DNA from: an uncultured Holophaga sp. | GTDB lineage: Bacteria; Acidobacteriota; Holophagae; Holophagales; Holophagaceae | Length of the DNA stretch: 64,000 nucleotides | Assembly: GCF_963677305.1 (NCBI RefSeq) | Contig: NZ_OY781925.1 | Location: 2,085,501-2,149,500 of the forward strand | Direction: 5' to 3' | Program-made: the position numbers and the translations under genes | Notes under the pieces: model-generated | What the model saw: only the letters and a program-made list of their open reading frames with translations | Databases searched by the model: none | What the model was told of the DNA's origin: nothing | In this document: positions 1 to 7,108 of the stretch, one piece after another | Layout of the letters: the number at the start of each line of letters is the position of its first letter | How positions within the stretch are numbered: position 1 is the stretch's first letter

Positions 1-944
1 GGCAGGCGGTTGCAAGTCTCGAAGACCTCCACCAGCTCGGGGAGATTGCCCAGATCGAGACCGGGGTCAATGCCGTTCATGAGGAGGTTGAGGCCCAGGG
101 TGACGAGGTCTGCGTTGCCGGTGCGCTCCCCATTGCCGAAGAGGGTTCCTTCCACCCGATCGGCTCCGGCCAGGAGGGCCAGCTCGGTGGCGGCCACGGC
201 GCAGCCCCGGTCGTTGTGGGTGTGGACGCTCAGGACCACCCGTTCCCGGCCCTTCAGGTTCCGGTGCATCCACTCGATCTGGTCGGCATAGCGGTTGGGG
301 GTGGCCTGTTCCACGGTGTTGGGGAGGTTCAGGATCATTTCACCGGGGCGCCGGGGGTCCCAGGTCTCAATGACGGCCTGGGAGATCCGGGCGGCGAAGT
401 CCAGCTCGGTGCCGGAGAAACTCTCAGGGGAGTATTCGAAGCGCAGCTCGGTCCCCATCAGCTTCCGGGCTGCCTCCTTCACCCATCGGGTGCCCCTCAC
501 CGCCAAGGCCAGGATCTCATCCTCTTCCTGGTCGAAGACCACGCGCCGCTGCAGGGTGGAGGTGCTGTTGTAGAGATGGATGATGACCCGGCGGGCCCCC
601 TGCAGGGCATCGACGGTACGCTGGATGAGCTCCTCCCGGGCCTGGGTCAGGACCTGGAGGGTGACCCCCTCTGGGATGCGGTCCTCCTCGATGAGGCGGC
701 GGATGAAGTCGAAGTCCGTCTGGGAGGCGGCGGGGAAGCCCACCTCTATTTCCCGGAAGCCCCGGGCCACCAGGGTCTCGAAGAGCCGGAGCTTGCGGTC
801 CCAGCCCATGGGTTCCACCAGGGCCTGGTTGCCGTCCCTGAGATCGACGCTGCACCAGGCGGGCGCGGTGCTGAGGACCCGGGAGGGCCACTGGCGGTCG
901 GCCAGCTGGATGGGGGGGAGGGGCGCGTAGCGGTGGGCCTGCAT
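1..944 (-). CDS. leuA: 2-isopropylmalate synthase (3' part outside window)
   Basis: The minus strand encodes the N-terminal ~314 residues of an alpha-isopropylmalate synthase, which condenses acetyl-CoA with 2-oxoisovalerate in the first committed step of leucine synthesis. The sequence opens with the type-2 LeuA pattern: RQWPS near residue 18, then WCSVDLRDGNQAL with the metal-binding RDGNQ. HTHNDRG and a TLFGNGERTGN block follow, as in HMGL-like TIM barrels. ATG at 944-942 is preceded by GGAG at about 5 nt. The C-terminal regulatory domain would lie off the left edge. A leucine-rich leader peptide and a hairpin lie immediately upstream and suggest attenuation by leucine. The family call is firm; citramalate or homocitrate synthase is less likely given the WPSR N-terminus and the leader. 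Confidence 0.9.
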   Translation of the reverse strand, partial: MQAHRYAPLPPIQLADRQWPSRVLSTAPAWCSVDLRDGNQALVEPMGWDRKLRLFETLVARGFREIEVGFPAASQTDFDFIRRLIEEDRIPEGVTLQVLTQAREELIQRTVDALQGARRVIIHLYNSTSTLQRRVVFDQEEDEILALAVRGTRWVKEAARKLMGTELRFEYSPESFSGTELDFAARISQAVIETWDPRRPGEMILNLPNTVEQATPNRYADQIEWMHRNLKGRERVVLSVHTHNDRGCAVAATELALLAGADRVEGTLFGNGERTGNADLVTLGLNLLMNGIDPGLDLGNLPELVEVFETCNRL

Positions 945-992
945 GATGTCTCCGGGGGGGCCGCCTCGGAGGAGATCAGTGGGCCCTGACGC

Positions 993-1030
993 CCTCAACC
1001 CCCTCCGGCTGTGGCGGGAGGGGGTTGAGG
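993..1030 (-). promoter_or_regulatory. Leader hairpin between leader peptide and leuA (putative attenuator)
   Basis: A perfect 14-bp inverted repeat: CCTCAACCCCCTCC at 993-1006 and its complement at 1017-1030, with a 10-nt loop. It starts 13 nt after the stop of the leucine-rich leader peptide and ends about 50 nt before the leuA start. The stem is very GC-rich, but no U-run follows it on the minus strand, so it is not a textbook Rho-independent terminator. It may act by attenuation or by affecting translation. Confidence 0.6.
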
Positions 1031-1043
1031 TGTCGTGTTCCGC

Positions 1044-1109
1044 TCAGTCCCGTCCCGCGCCGCTAAGCAGCAGGGCCAGAGACAGAAGGCTGAGGGAAGG
1101 AGTGGACAT
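1044..1109 (-). CDS. Leucine-rich leader peptide of leuA
   Basis: A 21-codon minus-strand reading frame (ATG at 1109-1107, TGA at 1046-1044) lies 99 nt upstream of leuA. Seven of 21 residues are Leu: residues 6, 8, 9, 11, 13, 14 and 15, including a run of three at 13-15. GGAAG precedes the ATG at 4 nt. The arrangement of short peptide rich in the pathway's end product, then hairpin, then first pathway gene is the classic layout of amino-acid attenuation. The hydrophobic peptide also resembles a signal sequence, so chance is possible, but its position favours a leader. Confidence 0.6.
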   Translation of the reverse strand: MSTPSLSLLSLALLLSGAGRD

Positions 1110-1234
1110 GAGGCTTCCAGTCTCGCGGAGGGGGGGGCTGGGGTCAAGGGATGAGTCTGGGTTTGGGGAAAAATTCGTGTAAAAATCAAAGACTACAAGT
1201 CAGGGGTAGGGCAGTGCGTGTCAGCAGAAGTTCC

Positions 1235-3136
1235 ATGACCTTGGAGGACCGGATCGAGGGGCAGGGGGATGCCGAGTCCAGATACCAGGCCCTCGAGCAG
1301 CTCTTTTCTCTCTTTCTGGAGCACAGTCCCGTCTACGTCTATTTCAAGGACGAAGAGCTGCGGCCGGTCCTGCTCAGTCGGAACTTCGAGAAGCTGTTCC
1401 GCCGCCCCCTTTCCCAGATCCTGGGCCGGAGGATGGAGGAACTCTTCCTCCCTGAGCTTGCCGCAAGCATGGCAGAGGATGATCGGCGGGTGACCCGGGA
1501 GGGCATACTCCTCCGGGTCGAGGAGGAATTCGACGGGCGCCATTTCACCAGCATCAAGTTCCCGGTCAAGCGACCGGGGCACCCGACCTATCTGGCCGGG
1601 ATCACCCTTGAGACCACAGAGCAGGAGCAGGCCAAGCGGGCTCTGGCGGCCAGTGAGGCACGCCACCGGCAGCTCTTCGAGTCCCTGGCCCTGGGCATGG
1701 CTGTCAATGAGGTCATACGCGACGAGGATGGCCGGGCCGTGGACTACCGGATCATCGAGGTCAACCCGGGCTTCACCGTACACACCGGTCTGGAGGCCGA
1801 GGACTGTGTCGGGCGCCTGGGGAGCGAGCTGTTCGGCGAGCAGGCGCTGCAGACCCTCGAGACCTTGGCCATGGTGGCTGCTGGGGGGGGATACCGGAGC
1901 TTCGAGGGATTCCACCAGGGTCTCGGTAGGCATCTCACCGTGCGGATCTTCTGTCTGGAGCCCGGCTCCTTTGTCTCCTTCTTCGAAGATGTCACGGAGC
2001 GCCGGCGCCAGGAGCAGGAGCGGCGCCGTCTGGAGGAGGAGTTCCAGCACATGCAGCAGTTGGAGAGTCTGGGGAGCCTCGCTGGTGGTGTCGCCCACGA
2101 CATGAACAACGTGCTCCAGGCCATCCAGGGCATGGCCTCGGCCCTCAAGGCCAAGTGCGGCGACCATGATGAGCTGGTCTCGGGCCTGGATCTCATCCTC
2201 AGCGCCAGCCAGCGGGGCGGGGATCTGGTGAGAAGCCTCACCGAATTCGCCCGCAAGGGGCTGCCCGAACCGGTGCCCGTGGGCCTCAACGAGATCGTGG
2301 GCCGCGAGGTGGAGCTCCTGAGACGGACCACCCTTCAGCGCATCGAGGTTCAAGTGGACCTTGAGGAGTCGCTTCCAGAGGTGCTCGGTGACCCCTCCGC
2401 CATTGCCAACGCCCTGATGAATCTGAGCGTGAATGCCATGGATGCCATGCCCCAGAGGGGGACGCTCCGCTTCTGCACGCGCCGCACCATGGAGGGGGGG
2501 GCGGACATCGTGGTCGAGGACACGGGGGAGGGTATGTCCCCCGAAGTGCTGGCCAGGGCCATGGAGCCCTTCTTCACCACCAAACCCCGCGGGAAGGGGA
2601 CCGGTCTGGGGCTGGCCAGCGTCTACGGCACCATCAAGGCCCACCTGGGCTCCATGCATCTGGCGAGCGAACCGGGCCTGGGCACCCGGGTGACCCTCCG
2701 CTTTCCCCCGATCCGGAAGGAGAGCTGCCCGGGGTCCCAGGTGGGGAGGCCCGCTGGACCCTGCAAGTGCGCCAGAGGACTCCGTATCCATCTCATCGAT
2801 GACGACGAGCTGATCCGTGAGAGCTTCCCGGAGTTCGTCGGGCTGCTGGGACATCAGGTGGTGGCCACCGACAGTGATGGGGAGGCGGGGCTCCGGAGGC
2901 TGCGGGAGGAAGCGGAGCCAGATGTGGTGGTCATGGATCACAACATGCCAGGCATAAGCGGCATCGAGGCGCTGGCCAGGCTCCGCCAGTTCCGGCAGAC
3001 CTTGCCTGTGCTCTTATGCACGGGCTATCTTGACGAGGAGGCCCGGAAGGCCCTTGGACGCTGGCCCAGGGTCCAAGTGCTTCTGAAGCCCTTCAGTCTC
3101 GACAGCATCCAGGATGCCCTTGCTGCGGTCCTGTAG
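1235..3136 (+). CDS. Hybrid sensor histidine kinase (PAS-PAS-HisKA-HATPase-REC)
   Basis: A 633-aa hybrid kinase with no transmembrane segment. Two PAS-like sensor regions occupy about residues 15-125 and 140-250. A short coiled coil leads to the H-box GGVAHDMNN, with the phospho-accepting His at residue 288. The ATPase domain shows the N-box NLSVNAMDAM, G1 EDTGEGM and G2 GKGTGLGLA. A C-terminal receiver follows (acidic IDDDE, phospho-acceptor Asp568 in VVMDHNMPG, Lys in LLKPF). I chose ATG 1235; GTG 1214 has a better ribosome site (AGGGG 7 nt upstream) and is a real alternative. A binding-protein gene follows 121 nt later on the same strand and may be functionally linked. The stimulus is unknown. 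Confidence 0.9.
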   Translation: MTLEDRIEGQGDAESRYQALEQLFSLFLEHSPVYVYFKDEELRPVLLSRNFEKLFRRPLSQILGRRMEELFLPELAASMAEDDRRVTREGILLRVEEEFDGRHFTSIKFPVKRPGHPTYLAGITLETTEQEQAKRALAASEARHRQLFESLALGMAVNEVIRDEDGRAVDYRIIEVNPGFTVHTGLEAEDCVGRLGSELFGEQALQTLETLAMVAAGGGYRSFEGFHQGLGRHLTVRIFCLEPGSFVSFFEDVTERRRQEQERRRLEEEFQHMQQLESLGSLAGGVAHDMNNVLQAIQGMASALKAKCGDHDELVSGLDLILSASQRGGDLVRSLTEFARKGLPEPVPVGLNEIVGREVELLRRTTLQRIEVQVDLEESLPEVLGDPSAIANALMNLSVNAMDAMPQRGTLRFCTRRTMEGGADIVVEDTGEGMSPEVLARAMEPFFTTKPRGKGTGLGLASVYGTIKAHLGSMHLASEPGLGTRVTLRFPPIRKESCPGSQVGRPAGPCKCARGLRIHLIDDDELIRESFPEFVGLLGHQVVATDSDGEAGLRRLREEAEPDVVVMDHNMPGISGIEALARLRQFRQTLPVLLCTGYLDEEARKALGRWPRVQVLLKPFSLDSIQDALAAVL

Positions 3137-3257
3137 GCCAGCCCTGGGGAGGTGGTGTCTCCGGAAACCTCGGCAGGCTCCTTGAAGGGGGGTGGAATTC
3201 AGTATTCATGTTTCCGGTCCGATGACCTCCTTGAAGCTATCTCTCCAGGAGGGAATC

Positions 3258-4403
3258 ATGGGTTCTGTTCTCCTTTCCGCGCTGCTCTCCGTCTGTGCCT
3301 GTGGCCTCTCGCCGGCCTGGGGTGAGACCGGGGTCACCCCCCAGGAAGTCCGGGTCGGCATGTCCAATGCGCTGAGCGGACCCGCTGCCCGCCTCGGGAC
3401 CCGTCTCAAGGCCGGGGTGGAGGTCTATTTCGGGAAGGTGAATGCCGCAGGGGGCGTCCATGGGCGGAAGCTCAAGCTCATCAGTTATGACGATGCGTAC
3501 GAACCGGGCCGTTGCGCGGCCTTTACTGCGAAACTGGTGGATGAGGACCGGGTGTTCGCCCTGCTCGGCTATGTGGGCACACCCACCTCAACGGGCGTAC
3601 TCCCGCTGGTGAACGAGCTGGGTGTGCCCTTCGTCGCCCCGCTCACGGGTGCCGCCTCCCTCCGCAGCCCTGTGAACCGACTGGTCTATAACGTGCGGGG
3701 GTCGTACGCGGACGAGATGGAATACCTGGTGGAACACCTGACCCATGATCTGGGGGTGAAGCGCATCGGTATCCTGGTCCAGAACGACTCCTTCGGTGCG
3801 GCGGGCGAGGACGGGGTGATGATCGCGCTCCGGAGGCGCTCACTGTCCCTGTGCGGCAAGGGAAGCTACAAGCGGAACACCGAAGAGGTGGGGGAGGGCC
3901 TGGCGGTGCTCCAGGAGGCGAAACCGGAAGCGGTGATCCTGGTGGGAACCTACAAGCCTCTTGCCACCGCCGTGAAGCAGGCCAGGGCCGCGGGCTTCAA
4001 CCCCAGGTGGGCCACCATCTCCTTTGTGGGCACCGAGGCCTTCATGGCCGAACTGGGGCCCGCGGGGGAGGGGGTCTTCGTATCCCAGGTGCTGCCTTCG
4101 CCTTTCGATGAGCGTCTCCCTTTCATCGTCGGCTACCAGAGAGACATGAAGGCGGCCGGGGAGAGCCCCGACTACGGAAGCCTCGAAGGCTATGTGGATG
4201 CTGCAGTCTTTGTGGAGGGGCTCCGGCAGGGCGGGGTAGAGCTGAGCCGGGCCTCTTTCCTGAGGGGCATGGACGGCCTTCAGGCCGACCTCGGAGGACT
4301 CCAGGTTTCGTACTCCCCCACCAACCATCAGGCCTTGAGGCGCGTGCATGCCATCCAGGTCCAGGGGGGAAAGGCCGTCCCTGTGAGCGAGTCCTTCCGC
4401 TAG
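3258..4403 (+). CDS. ABC transporter substrate-binding protein, Leu/Ile/Val (LivJ) type
   Basis: A 381-aa periplasmic binding protein, type 1 fold. After a hydrophobic N-terminal segment (residues 1-22) comes a typical Liv-type core: VRVGMSNALSGPAARLG, GRKLKLISYDDAYEP, LVDEDRVFALLGYVGTPTS and a LVYNVRGSYADEM block. No permease or ATPase genes are adjacent. The protein may therefore present a ligand to a sensor, for example the kinase just upstream, or serve a transporter encoded elsewhere. ATG 3258 is chosen because AGGAGGG lies 4 nt upstream; an earlier in-frame ATG at 3222 has no ribosome site but would give the signal peptide a Lys. The ligand cannot be told from sequence. Confidence 0.85.
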   Translation: MGSVLLSALLSVCACGLSPAWGETGVTPQEVRVGMSNALSGPAARLGTRLKAGVEVYFGKVNAAGGVHGRKLKLISYDDAYEPGRCAAFTAKLVDEDRVFALLGYVGTPTSTGVLPLVNELGVPFVAPLTGAASLRSPVNRLVYNVRGSYADEMEYLVEHLTHDLGVKRIGILVQNDSFGAAGEDGVMIALRRRSLSLCGKGSYKRNTEEVGEGLAVLQEAKPEAVILVGTYKPLATAVKQARAAGFNPRWATISFVGTEAFMAELGPAGEGVFVSQVLPSPFDERLPFIVGYQRDMKAAGESPDYGSLEGYVDAAVFVEGLRQGGVELSRASFLRGMDGLQADLGGLQVSYSPTNHQALRRVHAIQVQGGKAVPVSESFR

Positions 4404-4411
4404 CCCGGGAC

Positions 4412-5182
4412 TCAGAGGCGCTTCACGATCCGCGTGATGCTCTTGGCCCGCTTGCCTTCGGTTTCGATGAAGACGGCGTGGAACTGCAGATCCCCGGAGG
4501 CCACCTCGAAGCGGTCGCCCCTGGCCTTCAGGAAGCGGCTGAGGCTGGCCTCCACCTTCATGCCGATGACACTCTCGTAGGGACCCACCATGCCGATGTC
4601 GGTCACATAGGCTGTGCCGTTCCCGATCACCCTGGCGTCCAGGGTGGGGACATGGGTGTGGCTGCCCAGGACGGCGGCGGCCCGGCCCTCCAGGTGCCAG
4701 CCCAGGGCCTGGGCCTCGCTGGTGGCCTCGGCGTGGAAGTCCACCAGCACGAGGTCGGCGCGCTCCTTGGCCAGAATGGCATCCACCCCCCGGAAGGGGC
4801 AGTCGCAGGGAGGCATGTGGACCCGGCCCATGAGGTTGATGATCAGGGCCTCCTCACCCGTGGCGGTGTGCAGCTTGATGTAGCCGTTGCCTGGAGTGCC
4901 CGGAGGGTAGTTGGCGGGGCGCAGCAGGCGCGGCTCTTTCTGGAAGTAGGGGACGATGTCCTTCACGTCGAAGGCATGGTTGCCGGTGGTGATGACATCA
5001 ACACCGAGATCCTCGAACCACTCCCGGGCGATCCGCTCCGTGATGCCATGGCCATGGGCGGCGTTCTCGCCGTTGATCACCACCAGGTCGAGGGCCAGCT
5101 CCCGTCTCAGGACGGGCAGGAACTCGGCCAGAAGCCGCCTGCCGGGTTCCCCCACCACATCGCCAGTCACCAGTATCCGCAT
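4412..5182 (-). CDS. ymdB: YmdB-family metallophosphoesterase
   Basis: A 256-aa protein of the YmdB/TIGR00282 family, dimetal phosphodiesterases active on 2',3'-cyclic nucleotides and implicated in developmental regulation in Bacillus. All family motifs are present: GDVVGEPGRR at the N-terminus, INGENAAHGHG, TTGNHAFD, VDFHAEATSE and LGSHTHVPT, which supply the Asp, Asn and His metal ligands. Length is normal. No signal peptide is seen, so it is cytoplasmic. It converges with the upstream binding-protein gene (8-nt gap). Often described as a neighbour of rny; no RNase Y gene is visible here. Confidence 0.9.
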   Translation of the reverse strand: MRILVTGDVVGEPGRRLLAEFLPVLRRELALDLVVINGENAAHGHGITERIAREWFEDLGVDVITTGNHAFDVKDIVPYFQKEPRLLRPANYPPGTPGNGYIKLHTATGEEALIINLMGRVHMPPCDCPFRGVDAILAKERADLVLVDFHAEATSEAQALGWHLEGRAAAVLGSHTHVPTLDARVIGNGTAYVTDIGMVGPYESVIGMKVEASLSRFLKARGDRFEVASGDLQFHAVFIETEGKRAKSITRIVKRL

Positions 5183-5315
5183 CCCAACAGACTAGCATCC
5201 CAGCGGGGGCCCGCCGGATTCCGGTGGAACCCTGGTCCCCCTTGGCGCACTCGTAGGCTGGCCGCTGCTCTGGGGAAGGCTTTCCAGGTGTATGGTGGTA
5301 CTGGGACGAGCCTCC

Positions 5316-7061
5316 ATGAATCGACTGTTATTCTCCTGTGTTCTGGGTCTTGCGGGGCTCAGTGTCGTCGCCCAGGCCCCGCCGGCCATCATGCCTCTGC
5401 GGGAGATCCGGCCCGGGATGAAGGGGTACGGTCGGACCGTCTTCCAGGGTGGGAAGATCGAGAAGTTCAGTTTCGAAGTGCTGGGGGTCCAATCCGGGGT
5501 GACGCCGGGTCACAGCATGATCCTGATCAAGGCCAGCGGGGGACCTCTTGCCGAGACGGGCATCATGCAGGGCATGAGCGGCTCCCCCTGCTACATCGAG
5601 GGCCAGCTCATCGGTGCGCTCTCCTCGGGCTGGCAATTCCAGAAGGAGCCCCTCGCCGGGGTGACCCCCATCGGGGAGATGCTGGATCAGCTCCGGGACA
5701 TCCCGGACACCCCCGCGGTCCGGACCCCCCTGATCCTGCCCAAGCTGGAGCCCCCGAAGGTGCTCAAGGCGGCCTTGAGGGGCGAGATGATCCCCCTTTC
5801 CGAGCTCATGGGGCCTGCCTCGGGGCAGTTGCCCATGGTCCTCTCGGGGACCGGGCTGGATCCCGAGGTCAGGAGCCTCTGGACGGGGACCGGGGTGGAG
5901 TTCACCGCCGCTGGCATGGGGACTGGTCGTGGGATCGGGGAGCCCAGCCCCCTGGAACCCGGGGGCATGGCCTCCATCGCCCTGATGCAGGGCGACATGG
6001 AGATGGCCGCCTCTGGAACCATCACCTACGTCAGCGGGAGACGGGTCCTGCTCTTCGGGCACCCCCTCTTCAACCTCGGCCCTGTGGACCTGCCACTCTG
6101 GTCAGCAACGGTGAGCGGGAACGTGGCGAGCTATGCCACCTCTTTCAAGCTGGCCCAGCCGGTGGCCCCGGTGGGTGCCCTGCGCCTGGACCGGAGCAGC
6201 GGGGTGGCCGGCACCCTGGGGGCGGAGGCGCGGATGATCCCCCTGCGGGTGGGGCTCAACCTGGGGGGCAAGCGCACCCTGAACTTCCGCTTCGAGGTCA
6301 TGGACCACCCCACAGCGACGCCAGCCCTGGTGGCCACGGCCGTGGCCCAGACCCTCAACTCCCAGGTCCGGTCCCTGGGTTTCACCAGCCTCTCGATGCA
6401 GGGCAACATCAAGCTGGCCAACCATCCCGCCATCCAGGTGGAGAACGTGGTGGCGGATCTCAACACCCTGCGGGTTTCCCAGTACCTGGGGGCCATTCTC
6501 CAGGCCATCACCCTCAACCCCTTCGAACGGCCCGTCTTCGAGGGGATCTCTGTGACCATCAAGGCTGAGGAACGGCTGGATCGGACGATCATTGCCGGGG
6601 TGCGTCCCCTAAAGGCCCGGGTGAAGCGGGGTGAGGTCCTGCCGGTACTGGTGACCCTCCAGAATATTCAGGGGGTCCGGGAGACCGCCACCTTCAACGT
6701 GAACGTACCGCAGTCGGCCCGGCCTGGCCTGGCTACGCTCATGGTGGGTGACGGCATGAGCCTGCTCAATGCCGATCCCGACGAGCGGGCCATCGACATC
6801 ACGGATCTGGGTGACATGGTCCGCATCATCAACAACAGTCTCCGCAACAACCACGTCTACGCCCTCATGGTCCAGGCCCAACCCGGTGCCGGTCTGCGCG
6901 GGGCCCGCATCGAGGGGGTCCCCCCCAGCATCACGACCATGCTCGGCAGCGATGGGGACTCCCGGACGAACCAGCTCCAGAAGCGCATCGTCAGTCGGGC
7001 TCTGCTGCCCCTGGAGCGCGAAGTGAATGGTCTGGTGAGCCTGGATGTGGAGATCGAGTAG
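5316..7061 (+). CDS. SpoIVB-type S55 peptidase domain protein, secreted
   Basis: A 581-aa exported protein with a signal peptide (residues 1-20, ending VVAQA). It opens with IMPLREIRPGMKGYGRTVF, the typical start of the S55 SpoIVB domain. The catalytic Ser is in GIMQGMSGSPCYIEGQLIGAL, and a candidate His is in GHSMI. The region after about residue 250 has VLLFGHPLFNLGPVDLP and beta-rich repeats ending with a domain seen in Acidobacteria S55 proteins. Sporulation genes are absent, so a cell-envelope proteolysis role is more likely than a spore role. ATG 5316 is chosen because it precedes a Lys/Arg-bearing signal peptide. The next gene follows after 47 nt and is likely co-transcribed. Confidence 0.8.
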   Translation: MNRLLFSCVLGLAGLSVVAQAPPAIMPLREIRPGMKGYGRTVFQGGKIEKFSFEVLGVQSGVTPGHSMILIKASGGPLAETGIMQGMSGSPCYIEGQLIGALSSGWQFQKEPLAGVTPIGEMLDQLRDIPDTPAVRTPLILPKLEPPKVLKAALRGEMIPLSELMGPASGQLPMVLSGTGLDPEVRSLWTGTGVEFTAAGMGTGRGIGEPSPLEPGGMASIALMQGDMEMAASGTITYVSGRRVLLFGHPLFNLGPVDLPLWSATVSGNVASYATSFKLAQPVAPVGALRLDRSSGVAGTLGAEARMIPLRVGLNLGGKRTLNFRFEVMDHPTATPALVATAVAQTLNSQVRSLGFTSLSMQGNIKLANHPAIQVENVVADLNTLRVSQYLGAILQAITLNPFERPVFEGISVTIKAEERLDRTIIAGVRPLKARVKRGEVLPVLVTLQNIQGVRETATFNVNVPQSARPGLATLMVGDGMSLLNADPDERAIDITDLGDMVRIINNSLRNNHVYALMVQAQPGAGLRGARIEGVPPSITTMLGSDGDSRTNQLQKRIVSRALLPLEREVNGLVSLDVEIE

Positions 7062-7108
7062 CGGTTCCGCCGCTGCTCTCCGACCTGAAGATACCGCTTG
7101 GAGCACCC

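Noticed and set aside
216..989. Long open frames opposite leuA on the plus strand
   Set aside because: Rich in repetitive Gly/Val/Leu/Pro, as expected for the complement of a GC-rich gene, and no family match. leuA on the minus strand is certain.
4478..6568. A 696-codon plus-strand open frame across ymdB and the S55 gene
   Set aside because: It runs antisense to ymdB and out of frame with the S55 gene; GC-rich DNA gives long frames by chance. Both overlapped genes have firm families.
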